Shown in pieces: positions 8,346 through 16,110 of a stretch of DNA of 64,000 nucleotides. How positions within the stretch are numbered: the first letter of the stretch is position 1; each line of letters starts with the position of its first letter. The notes under the pieces are model-generated. The model was not told the DNA's origin. It ran no database searches and saw nothing but the letters and a program-made list of their open reading frames with translations. The DNA lies in contig NZ_VRLV01000001.1 of assembly GCF_009760925.1 (NCBI RefSeq), positions 744,001 through 808,000 on the forward strand. Reading direction: 5' to 3'. Made by a program: the position numbers and the translations under genes. This DNA comes from Nonomuraea typhae (GTDB taxonomy: Bacteria; Actinomycetota; Actinomycetes; Streptosporangiales; Streptosporangiaceae).

Positions 8346-10364
8346 TTATGGTCGCGGGCGCTCGGAGGACCGGAACGCCGCCAGGCACACCAGCAGCGCC
8401 GCCCCGAACACCGGCAGCCACACCAGCCGCCACCCAAGCCACGCCACCTCCCCTGGCGCCGTGTGCACCCCCGGCAACGGGCCCATCGGCAGGGCCAACG
8501 CGGTCACGGCGATCATCGCCGTCTGGTGCCATAGGAAGATCGTCATCGCCGACAGATTGAGCAGCGCCGTCGCCGCCCACGCCACCGGCCGGCGCAGCAC
8601 CCGCCCCAGCGGCCGGTACAGCAGCAGCCCCGCGCCGCACTGGGCCAGCCCGAACGCGACCGCCGCCAGCGTGGGCGGATTCAGGTTCGACACCGGCGCG
8701 CCCGGAACCCCGACCATCGCCGCCGGATACCCCGCCCACACCACCAGCGCCGCCGCGGCCGCCGCGCCGCCGGCCAGCAGCCCCCACCTCGCCGACCGGC
8801 CGCGCCACCTTCCCGCCGCCCAGGCCGCTCCCAGCGTGTACGGCACCAGCCAGCCGGCGGCCAGGTTGACCCAGCCCAGCCACTCGGGGGCGGCCAGGCC
8901 GTACCGGAGCACGTCGACGACCACGACCACGCCCAGCGGCCAGCCGGGATGCAGCCGGAGCACCAGCGGGGTAGCGGCGGTCAGGGCCGCGAACACCAGC
9001 AGGAACCACAGCGGCGAGACCACCAGCTTCACCAGGGCCGCGACGGTGTCCACGGCCGACCCGGACGCCAGCATCACCCCGGCGGTCCCGGCCCACACCA
9101 GCACGACGGGAAACACCGGCCGCGCCAGCCTGACCAGCCGCCTCCGCAGCCAGAGCCGGTAGGAACCGGTGTACGACGTGGCCGCCGTGATGCCGCCCAC
9201 CAGGAAGAACAGGGCGAGGGTCTGGAACGCCCAGGACAGCGGGGTCATCTCGGGCAGGAACTTCAGCGGGCTGGTCACCCGGATCGTCCCGCTCTCGGCG
9301 ACCAGCGCGGTCACCAGCCAGTGGCCCAGGACGACGCCCAGGATGGCAACGGCACGCAGCCCGTCAACGGCACGATCCCTGGTAGCCGGCGTAGCCCCCT
9401 CAATCCGCCCCACCAGCCCACCCCGCCCCCGGCCACCACGCGCATCCGGGCCGCGGTGCCCGTTCCGGTCATCCGAACCAGCCGGATCAGACTGAGAAGG
9501 TTGACCGGACGGCTCCGGGCGGCCGTTTCGGCCACCCAAGCCGGACAGACCAGGCAGGGCCGGCTGCCCAAGGCGACCGGCATGGCCGGGGTGGCCGGGG
9601 TGGCCAAGGTGACCAAGGCGGTCAAGGCGGCCGGGGTGGCTGGGGCGTCCAACGTGGCCGGACTGGTCGGGTCGTCCAAGCTGGTCGGTCTGGTCGGTCT
9701 GGCTGGGTTGGTCGCGCTGATAGAGCTGATCGGGTTGCGTTGGTTGGCCGAGTTGGGTGAGCTGCCCGGGTTGGGTGAGCTGGATGGGCCGGTCCCGTCT
9801 GCCGAGTCCATGGGCATGGGCTAGTCCTACCGGCCCGCCGGGTCCGCCCGGCTCGCTGGGTCTCCCGGGTTCGCCGGGTCCGCCCTGCCCGCCGGGTCCT
9901 CCCGGTTGGCCCGGTCTGCTGGGTGCGCCCGGTGTCTCGGGCCCGCTGGGTCCGCCGGCACTGTCCGGCCCGCCGGGCCCGCCCTGCCCGCTGGGCCCAC
10001 CCGGTCCCTCAGGTCTGCTGGGTCGGTCATGCTCGCCGGGTCCCTCGAGTCCCTCGGGTCCTCCCGGTTCGCCCCGTTTGCTGGGTGCGCCCGGTGTCTC
10101 GGGTCCGCCGGCTCTGCGTGGGCTGTCCGGCCGGCTGGGTCCGCCCCGTGTCTCGGGTCCGCTGGGGCCGCCCGGCCCGCCGGGTCCTCGCGGCCCCCTT
10201 TCTCCGTCCGGTCCGCCCCGTCCCCTTGCTCCGCCCGGTCCCCCCGGTGTCTCGGGTCCGCCGGCTCTGTCCGGCCTGTCCAGTTGGCTGGGTCCGCCCA
10301 GTCCTGCCGGTCCGCTCGGTTTGCTGGGGTCTTGGGGTTGGTTGGGGAGGGTTTCAGTGGTCAT
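8346..10364 (-). CDS. Acyltransferase-3 family membrane protein with long collagen-like Gly/Pro N-terminus
   Basis: 672 residues. From about residue 325 ([19 protein letters not shown]) it is a typical acyltransferase-3 integral membrane protein with about ten hydrophobic helices; the first helix carries the conserved Arg/His region, and the family O-acylates sugars or envelope lipids. The first ~325 residues are a cytoplasmic low-complexity tract rich in GGP, GPS, GPE and later DQ/LGQP-type repeats, without stop codons, and absent from ordinary family members (~350-400 residues). The start overlaps the preceding gene's stop by 11 bases, suggesting translational coupling; no clear ribosome site. 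An internal start nearer the membrane domain cannot be excluded. Confidence 0.8.
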   Translation of the reverse strand: MTTETLPNQPQDPSKPSGPAGLGGPSQLDRPDRAGGPETPGGPGGARGRGGPDGERGPRGPGGPGGPSGPETRGGPSRPDSPRRAGGPETPGAPSKRGEPGGPEGLEGPGEHDRPSRPEGPGGPSGQGGPGGPDSAGGPSGPETPGAPSRPGQPGGPGGQGGPGEPGRPSEPGGPGGPVGLAHAHGLGRRDRPIQLTQPGQLTQLGQPTQPDQLYQRDQPSQTDQTDQLGRPDQSGHVGRPSHPGRLDRLGHLGHPGHPGHAGRLGQPALPGLSGLGGRNGRPEPSGQPSQSDPAGSDDRNGHRGPDARGGRGRGGLVGRIEGATPATRDRAVDGLRAVAILGVVLGHWLVTALVAESGTIRVTSPLKFLPEMTPLSWAFQTLALFFLVGGITAATSYTGSYRLWLRRRLVRLARPVFPVVLVWAGTAGVMLASGSAVDTVAALVKLVVSPLWFLLVFAALTAATPLVLRLHPGWPLGVVVVVDVLRYGLAAPEWLGWVNLAAGWLVPYTLGAAWAAGRWRGRSARWGLLAGGAAAAAALVVWAGYPAAMVGVPGAPVSNLNPPTLAAVAFGLAQCGAGLLLYRPLGRVLRRPVAWAATALLNLSAMTIFLWHQTAMIAVTALALPMGPLPGVHTAPGEVAWLGWRLVWLPVFGAALLVCLAAFRSSERPRP

Positions 10365-11304
10365 GGCCGGTCACGATCTGGGCGATGGCCCGTAGGGAGG
10401 GGAAGCCGGGGGTCAGGTAGTCGTTGTGGGTGGCCGTGCCCGCGGGGAAGACGCGGGCGCCGAAAGCGGGGGAGACCGGGTCGGCGCCGAGGCCGAGCGT
10501 GGCGAAGCCGAGCGCGAAGCTGGCGTGCGGAACGCCGGCGATCCAGTCGCGGCTGCCGCGCCCGGCCCAGACGGTGGCGGTGGTGCGGAGCCCGGCGGCG
10601 GTGGTGGTGCCGGCGCCGGGGCTGCCGTAGAGGACGATGTCGTCCACGGGCAGGCCCGGGGCGGCGCTGCCGCAGACGACGGCGCCGTAGGAGTGGCAGA
10701 GCAGTGACAACCGGGCGCCGGGCCGGGCGGCGGCCAGGGAGCGGGTGAAGGCGCGCAGGCCGGGCGCCGCCTCCTCGGCTCGGGTGGTGGTCGCGACGGT
10801 CAGGCCGGTGCCGGACGGCGTGGCGTACCCGAGCCACGCGATGACGGCCCCGCGCTCGCCCAGCGCCGCGGCCAGGTTGGCGGCCCCGCCGTACAGGCGG
10901 CCGTAGGTGTCCAGGGTGGTGCCGGAGCCGGGGACGAGCACGGCGATGCGGTCGGCGCGCGCGAGGTCGCCGAAGACCTCCGCGCTGCGCCCGCCGTCCC
11001 GCCCGTCGAAGGAGAGGAAGCGCCGCCCCGGCGCGGCCATCGCGCGCAGCGCCGCCGCCCGTCCCTCGTGGCCCGCCGCCGCGGCCGCCCGCTCCGCGCC
11101 GCGGATCTCGGCGCGGGCGGCGGCGTACCGCGCGTCGAGGGTGGTCACGCTGAGGTACGGCAGGGCCGTCGGCACCGGTGCCGGGACCGCCGAGGAGCCG
11201 GCCGCCCCCGAGACCGGCGCCGCCACGGAGGCGGCGACCAGCGCGGTGAGCAGGCGACGTCGCAGACGGGTGGAGAAGCGCATGCCCACGACGGTAGGCA
11301 TCAC
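10354..11304 (-). CDS. Secreted alpha/beta hydrolase (DUF1023-like)
   Basis: 316 residues. Either ATG 11304 or ATG 11283 is possible; the second gives the more usual signal peptide [19 protein letters not shown]. The body matches actinobacterial DUF1023 alpha/beta hydrolases: [17 protein letters not shown] supplies the oxyanion strand, [12 protein letters not shown] the nucleophile Ser (C-H-S-Y-G) and the C-terminal THNDYL the His. Probably a secreted esterase or lipase; substrate unknown. It is the first gene of a tight pair with the acyltransferase, so the two might add and remove acyl groups on the same envelope component; that link is inference only. Confidence 0.78.
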   Translation of the reverse strand: MMPTVVGMRFSTRLRRRLLTALVAASVAAPVSGAAGSSAVPAPVPTALPYLSVTTLDARYAAARAEIRGAERAAAAAGHEGRAAALRAMAAPGRRFLSFDGRDGGRSAEVFGDLARADRIAVLVPGSGTTLDTYGRLYGGAANLAAALGERGAVIAWLGYATPSGTGLTVATTTRAEEAAPGLRAFTRSLAAARPGARLSLLCHSYGAVVCGSAAPGLPVDDIVLYGSPGAGTTTAAGLRTTATVWAGRGSRDWIAGVPHASFALGFATLGLGADPVSPAFGARVFPAGTATHNDYLTPGFPSLRAIAQIVTGHDH

Positions 11305-11367
11305 GCTCTGTCACAAGCGTCCCGCGCGAGGGGGGAACGCGGAAGTCCCTCTCAGGGGGGACGCAGG

Positions 11368-12018
11368 CTAGGCCGGGCGGGTGGCCCGCACGTAGTAGAG
11401 CATCGGCTTGACGTCCCCGTCGTCCACGACCTCGAAGCCCGCGTCCGGGATCAGCTCGCCCAGCAGGTCACGCGGCTCGTGGCGCATGGCGGGCCCGGAC
11501 AGCATCCCGGTCAGGCGGCGCAGCAGCGGGTGCGCGGGCGGCCGGAACTCGGCGATGAGCAGGCGCCCGCCCGGCCGCAGCACCCGGTACATCTCCTGCA
11601 CCGCCCGCCCGCGCGCCGCCACCGGCATGTGGTGCACGGCCAGGCTCGAGGTCACGACGTCGAAGGTGCCGTCCGGCAGGTCGAGGTCCTGCCCCTCGCC
11701 GACGATGTAGGCGCAGTTGCCCGGTGCGTGCCGCCGGGCGTGGTCGATCATCGGCGGCGACGGGTCCACGCCGGTCACGTGCCCGGCCGGGCCGATCACC
11801 GGGGCCATGATCCGGGTCAGGTACCCGGTGCCGCAGCCGACGTCCAGCACGGCGTGGCCGGGGCGGATGCCGGCCAGCGCGGCAAGCCGGGTGAACGCCT
11901 CGCGGCGGCGGCCGAGGTAGCCCAGGCCGGCGAGGAACTCGTAGGCGCGCGGATGGTCGATGGTGCCGCCCTCGTCCATGTGCTCGTCGTGGTTGTGCAG
12001 CAGCCTGCCCAGTCCCAT
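11368..12018 (-). CDS. Class I SAM-dependent methyltransferase
   Basis: 216 residues from ATG 12018, fixed by AAGGAGG seven bases upstream; longer in-frame readings extend into the divergent gene's region and lack homology. VLDVGCGTGYLTRI is motif I for S-adenosylmethionine, VTGVDPS motif II and MYRVLRPGGRLLIAEF motif III of UbiE/COQ5-like enzymes. N-terminal LHNHDEHMDEGG also resembles that group. The acceptor is unknown. It is divergent from a small membrane protein, with 88 bases between the start codons. Confidence 0.82.
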   Translation of the reverse strand: MGLGRLLHNHDEHMDEGGTIDHPRAYEFLAGLGYLGRRREAFTRLAALAGIRPGHAVLDVGCGTGYLTRIMAPVIGPAGHVTGVDPSPPMIDHARRHAPGNCAYIVGEGQDLDLPDGTFDVVTSSLAVHHMPVAARGRAVQEMYRVLRPGGRLLIAEFRPPAHPLLRRLTGMLSGPAMRHEPRDLLGELIPDAGFEVVDDGDVKPMLYYVRATRPA

Positions 12019-12106
12019 GAGGGCCTCCTTCCCCGGTGCATATTCCCTGCCCAGCCAGGAACGACCCGGAACAAGGTATATATCGGGACGTGGGAGGCTA
12101 TGCGGC

Positions 12107-12628
12107 GTGAGTACCCTCGAGCCCCTTCTGGCCCATCCGTACCCGTTGATCCGGGGCGGTGGCCTGTTCCTGCTCTTCCTCGGCCTCGGTTTCCTCCTGA
12201 GCTGGATCTTCCGCACGCGCTGGCTGGTCTTCGTCATCGGCGGCTTCGCCACCGGCCTGACCGCGAGCGGGCTGAGCGCGCTGCTGCCCTCGCTCGGCTC
12301 GCCCTCGTTCGCGCACATCGCCGGTCTGGCCGGCGCCATCGTCCTCGAGATGGGGCTCATCTACCTGACCGTGACCCGGTTCAAGGACGCCGGCGAGCGC
12401 ACGCTCATCCTGGCGATCCTGTTCGTCGTGGGCGTGCACTTCCTGCCCATGGGCCTGGCGCACGGCCCGCTCATCGTCGTGCTCGGCCTGCTGCTCATGG
12501 CCAACGCCGTGGCCGGCCTCAAGCTCACGCGCGTGCCCATGCAGGTCTTCGGCATCCTCGACGCCCTGCTGAAGATGGGGTTCGGCGCCGTCATGCTGCT
12601 GGCCTACCCGGCGCTCACGTTCACCTGA
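12107..12628 (+). CDS. Small integral membrane protein
   Basis: 173 residues from GTG, with GGGAGG nine bases upstream. Five or six hydrophobic segments are visible (GGLFLLFLGLGFLL, WLVFVIGGFATGLT, IAGLAGAIVLEMGLIYL, LILAILFVVGVHFLP, LIVVLGLLLMANAVAG, MGFGAVMLLAY). I do not recognise the family. It lies between a divergent methyltransferase and the downstream selenium-binding protein gene, 45 bases away, and could share transcription with the latter. Confidence 0.75.
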   Translation: MSTLEPLLAHPYPLIRGGGLFLLFLGLGFLLSWIFRTRWLVFVIGGFATGLTASGLSALLPSLGSPSFAHIAGLAGAIVLEMGLIYLTVTRFKDAGERTLILAILFVVGVHFLPMGLAHGPLIVVLGLLLMANAVAGLKLTRVPMQVFGILDALLKMGFGAVMLLAYPALTFT

Positions 12629-12673
12629 GCCGATATCTATTGACCTTGTAGGAAATATAGGAATCCTGGGGGT

Positions 12674-14059
12674 ATGGCCCTCTGGACTCCTGATCCCACC
12701 TTCTACCCTTCGCCCCGCGACGCGGCCGCGGGGCCGCCCGAGAAGCTGGCCTACATCGCCGCCTTCGACCGTAAGGCAGAGAAGCCCGACGCGATAGCCG
12801 TCCTCGACACCGACTCGGCCTCGGCCACGTACGGCACGCTCGTGGGCTGGACGGACCTGCCCAACACCGGCGACGAACTTCACCACTTCGGCTGGAACGC
12901 CTGCAGCAGCGCCCTGTGCCCGTCGGCACCGCACCCCCACACCGAGCGGCGCTACCTGGTCGTGCCCGGATTACGCAGCTCCCGCATCCACATCTTCGAC
13001 ACCAAGGACCGGGTCAGCCCGGAACTGGTCAAGGTCATCGAGGCGGAGGAACTGGCCGCCAAGGCCGGCTACTCGCGGCCGCACACCGTGCACTGCGGGC
13101 CCGACGGGCTCTACGTCTCGGCGTTGGGCGGGGCCAACGGGGACGACGGCCCGGGCGGCATCGCCGTACTCGATCACCAGAGTTTCGAGGTGCGCAGGCG
13201 GTGGGAGGTGGAGCGCGGGCCGCAGTACCTGGCCTATGACTTCTGGTGGCACCTCAACCACGACGTGCTGATCACCTCCGAGTGGGGCACGCCGTCGATG
13301 ATCGAGGACGGGCTCGACGGGGCGCTGCTGCTCAACCGCAAGTACGGTCACCGGCTGCACATCTGGGATCTGCCCAAGGGCCGCCACGTGCAGGAGATCG
13401 ACCTGGGCGACGAACACCAGATGCCGCTCGAGCTGCGCCCCGCCCACGATCCCAGCCAACAGTACGGTTTCGTGGGCGTCGTCACCAGCGTGGCGGATCT
13501 GTCGGCCTCGGTGTGGGTCTGGTTCCGCGACGGCGAGCGGTTCGCGGTGCGCAAGGTCATCACGATCCCGGCCGAACCGGCCGACGCCGCCGACCTGCCG
13601 CCGCTGCTGCAGCCGTTCGGGGCGGTGCCGCCGCTGGTCACCGACCTCGACCTGTCCGTGGACGACCGGCACCTCTACGTCTCGTGCTGGGGGACCGGCG
13701 AGCTCAAGCAGTACGACGTCACCGATCCGTTCGACCCGATCGAGATCGGCTCCCTGCGCATCGGCGGCATCACCGGGAAGAAGGCGCACCCGGCCCAGCC
13801 CGATCGGGAGCTGCGCGGCGGCCCCCAGATGGTCGAGATCAGCCGGGACGGCAAGCGCGTCTACCTGACCAACTCGCTGTACGGCTCCTGGGACGACCAG
13901 TTCTACCCCGAGGGCGTCGGCTCCTGGCTGGCCCTGGTGAACACCGACAGCTTCACCTTCGACGAGCGGGTGTTCGTCACCGACTTCCGCGGCCTGCGTC
14001 CCCACCAGGTCAAGCTGCAGGGCGGCGACGCCTCCTCCGACTCCTACTGCTTCCCGTGA
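12674..14059 (+). CDS. Selenium-binding protein / methanethiol oxidase family (SBP56)
   Basis: 461 residues, the usual family length (~460). Hallmarks include FDRKAEKPDAIAVLD, DELHHFGWNACSSAL (the Cys that binds selenium in the mammalian protein), SRPHTVHCGPDG, SEWGTPSMIEDG, GDEHQMPLELRPAHDP and FRGLRPHQVKLQGGD. Homologues are copper-dependent methanethiol oxidases, converting methanethiol to formaldehyde, hydrogen peroxide and sulfide; that chemistry is known for characterised members and inferred here. The conserved His pairs that would hold metal (HH in DELHHFG, HTVH, HPH) are present. ATG with GGGGG just upstream; the stop overlaps the next start by four bases. Confidence 0.92.
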   Translation: MALWTPDPTFYPSPRDAAAGPPEKLAYIAAFDRKAEKPDAIAVLDTDSASATYGTLVGWTDLPNTGDELHHFGWNACSSALCPSAPHPHTERRYLVVPGLRSSRIHIFDTKDRVSPELVKVIEAEELAAKAGYSRPHTVHCGPDGLYVSALGGANGDDGPGGIAVLDHQSFEVRRRWEVERGPQYLAYDFWWHLNHDVLITSEWGTPSMIEDGLDGALLLNRKYGHRLHIWDLPKGRHVQEIDLGDEHQMPLELRPAHDPSQQYGFVGVVTSVADLSASVWVWFRDGERFAVRKVITIPAEPADAADLPPLLQPFGAVPPLVTDLDLSVDDRHLYVSCWGTGELKQYDVTDPFDPIEIGSLRIGGITGKKAHPAQPDRELRGGPQMVEISRDGKRVYLTNSLYGSWDDQFYPEGVGSWLALVNTDSFTFDERVFVTDFRGLRPHQVKLQGGDASSDSYCFP

Positions 14060-14652
14060 CGGTCGCGGCGATCGTGCTGCTGGGCGCCTTCCACGGGCTG
14101 AACCCGGCCATGGGCTGGCTGTTCGCGGTCGCCAGGGGCCTGCAGGAGCGCTCGCGCGGGCGCATGCTGGCCTCGCTGCCCGCCATCGCCGCCGGCCACC
14201 TCGCCTCGGTGGCGCTGGTGGCGATGGTCGTGGCCGCCACCGGCTCGCTCGTGACCGGGTCGGCGCTGGCCATCGGCGGCGGCGTGCTCCTGGTCGGGTT
14301 CGGGCTGTGGCGGCTGCTGTCGGAGCGGCACTTCCGCTGGGCCGGCATGCGGCTGACGCTCCCGCAGCTGGCCGGGTGGTCCTTCCTCATGTCCTCGGCA
14401 CACGGGGCCGGGCTGATGCTGCTGCCCGTCTTCACCGGCATGCACGCGCACGGCCACGCCATGACCGGCGGCCTCGGCGCCGCCGCGCTGCACACGCTGG
14501 CCATGTTCGCCGCGGCCGGACTGACGGCGGTGCTCGCCTACGAGGCGGCGGGGCTGACGGTCCTGAAGCGGGCCTGGTTCAACGTGGACCGCATGTGGGC
14601 GGCGGCCCTGGTGGTGGCGGGCGGGATCACCCTGGCGCAGGCCGTCCTCTGA
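14056..14652 (+). CDS. NiCoT/UreH-like integral membrane protein coupled to SBP56
   Basis: 198 residues from GTG that overlaps the SBP56 stop (GTGA), so the two proteins are almost certainly made together. About six transmembrane segments. The first helix reads GAFHGLNPAMGW, which resembles the His/Asp metal motif in helix I of nickel/cobalt transporters and the HupE/UreH group. A second His cluster, GMHAHGHAM, lies in the middle of the protein, and LHTLAMFAAAG is near the end. Together these suggest transport of a metal ion, plausibly supplying the metal centre of the SBP56 partner. Function is inference. Confidence 0.8.
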   Translation: MTVAAIVLLGAFHGLNPAMGWLFAVARGLQERSRGRMLASLPAIAAGHLASVALVAMVVAATGSLVTGSALAIGGGVLLVGFGLWRLLSERHFRWAGMRLTLPQLAGWSFLMSSAHGAGLMLLPVFTGMHAHGHAMTGGLGAAALHTLAMFAAAGLTAVLAYEAAGLTVLKRAWFNVDRMWAAALVVAGGITLAQAVL

Positions 14653-14739
14653 GCCGTCCGGCGAAGAAGTGCCGAACCTCGACGGAATCTCCACACGGGC
14701 TGCGGAGGCGCATCACACGGCTCTGGTCTGCTGGCTCCC

Positions 14740-15165
14740 GTGACGAAGCAACGGCTGCCGTTCGAGGCCGGGGAGGCGCGCTGGGCCTTCGGGTGCGCTT
14801 TCCCGGCGGTCATCGCTCTGCTGTGCGCCACGGCCGGGACGGTCCTGGAGATCCGCCTGGTCATGTGGGGGCGCGGCTTCTGCGCGGGCGACCTCGGCTC
14901 GGGCGAGAAGTTCGCCGGGCTGGTGGGCGGCGTCTTCTGGAGCCTCGGGCGGATCCTGCTGTTCCCGGTGGTCTCCGTGTGCTCGGCGGTGCTGTCGGTG
15001 CCCGTGCTGATGCTGGCGCGGACCTGGCCGATCAAGGGCTCGATCGGGCTGGAGCTCGTGGTTCTGACCCTGGTCGTCGCGATCTCGTTCGCCGGGCCGG
15101 TGGCGCTGGCCGTGCACGATTACCACGCGATCGGCGCGTGCGCGCTGCCGTCGTTCCTGCGGTGA
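14740..15165 (+). CDS. Hypothetical membrane protein
   Basis: 141 residues from GTG. Three hydrophobic segments (FPAVIALLCATAGTVLEI, ILLFPVVSVCSAVLSVPVLML, LELVVLTLVVAISFAGPVALAV). No ribosome site is evident, so the start is uncertain. No family recognised. Confidence 0.6.
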   Translation: MTKQRLPFEAGEARWAFGCAFPAVIALLCATAGTVLEIRLVMWGRGFCAGDLGSGEKFAGLVGGVFWSLGRILLFPVVSVCSAVLSVPVLMLARTWPIKGSIGLELVVLTLVVAISFAGPVALAVHDYHAIGACALPSFLR

Positions 15166-15195
15166 GGGGGGTGGAGGGCGCGTCGCTCGGGGTGA

Positions 15196-15621
15196 CTATC
15201 TCCGGCGCAGTCCGGCACGTGGCCGCGGGACCTGGTCGCTGAACGGGGTTCCGGTGCCGCCGTCGTCGTAGACGACACTGAGGCGGATACGCCCGCGCTT
15301 CTCATCCGTGCTGCGGGCGAGCGTGATGTCGGTGACTCTGCCGGGTCTGCCTTTGACGACGACGTGGTCGCCGACGGCGAAGCGGCTCATCTGCCCGCGG
15401 TCACGTCGTACCCACATGCCGATGTCACGCAACAGGAGCCTCTTCGGCTCGGTGCGCCCGGGCTTGCGCAGTGTGGCGGATTCTGGGGCGGATCCGGAGA
15501 ACGCCACCCAGATCTCCCAATCGTCACGGACCAGCGTCATCATCGGCCCGTCCGCGTCGTACTTGCTGACCACCTTCCAACCTCGCTGCTGGGCCTTGGT
15601 CTCTAACGCGTTCGGATTCAT
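15196..15621 (-). CDS. Hypothetical protein with small beta-barrel (KOW/SH3-like) C-terminal region
   Basis: 141 residues; ATG with a strong AGGAGG. The N-terminal half (QQRGWKVVSKYDADGPMMT, WEIWVAFSG) reads as an alpha/beta segment. The C-terminal half, FAVGDHVVVKGRPGRVTD, has the hydrophobic-Gly pattern of KOW/SH3-like barrels found in nucleic-acid-binding proteins, and the tail is Arg-rich (PRPRAGLRRR). Convergent with the preceding gene. Function unknown. Confidence 0.7.
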   Translation of the reverse strand: MNPNALETKAQQRGWKVVSKYDADGPMMTLVRDDWEIWVAFSGSAPESATLRKPGRTEPKRLLLRDIGMWVRRDRGQMSRFAVGDHVVVKGRPGRVTDITLARSTDEKRGRIRLSVVYDDGGTGTPFSDQVPRPRAGLRRR

Positions 15622-15876
15622 CGTGACCTCCTCGTGCGCGTAATCGTTACCTTCCTAGTAGTAGGCGATCGGGCGTGTGGTCGAAGTAAACAGGCGGTCG
15701 ATATTCGGTTGTGCCCGGAGTTCCAGGCCGCCGGCCTTGCCGCGCGGCCACGCCTTCCTGCTGGCGAAGACAGCCCGCCAAACCCTTCTGACCAGCGTCT
15801 TCACCGCCGGTACCGCCGCAGAGGCCGAGCCCGGGCCGGCCCCACGGCGGCATCGAGGCCCGGGCTCTGAAAAACG

Positions 15877-15907
15877 TTTCCCTCGCCGCCGCCCGTCTCC
15901 TTACACT
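15877..15907 (+). promoter_or_regulatory. Candidate promoter for the EF-G paralogue transcript
   Basis: TACACT at 15902-15907 is a good -10 hexamer. A weak -35 (TTTCCC, 15877-15882) lies 19 bases upstream. Transcription would start near 15913 and include a short leader ORF. Confidence 0.4.
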
Positions 15908-15946
15908 CGCCGGGAACCAGAGATCACCGAGCGAGGGGAGACGGCC

Positions 15947-16051
15947 GTGCGTGACGCCACGTTCGCCCCCCGGGCCCGCCACGAGGTGATCCAGGTGTCT
16001 CCTGCCGGTCGGCGGCGGCTGCGCGCCCGCCACCGGCACCTCGCGCCCTGA
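15947..16051 (+). CDS. 34-residue leader peptide upstream of EF-G paralogue
   Basis: GTG preceded by GAGGGGAG at an eight-base distance, followed by 34 codons ([18 protein letters not shown]...RHRHLAP) and TGA, ending 59 bases before the EF-G-like start. It is very rich in Arg and His and resembles no known domain. The good ribosome site and position suggest it is translated and may regulate the downstream factor through ribosome position. Expression is not proven. Confidence 0.5.
   Translation: MRDATFAPRARHEVIQVSPAGRRRLRARHRHLAP
16003..16036 (+). promoter_or_regulatory. Strong hairpin inside the leader ORF
   Basis: TGCCGGT + GGCGG (16003-16015, one bulged C) pairs with CCGCC + ACCGGCA (16025-16036), a 12-base-pair stem with a nine-base loop. 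It covers the second half of the leader ORF. A ribosome stalled or moving there would change the fold, the usual logic of attenuators in front of translation-related genes. Confidence 0.5.
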
Positions 16052-16110
16052 CGAGCTCGGGGCGTCAATCGCGCCGTCCTGCCCAGAACCACGCCGAAAG
16101 GCAGCGGACC

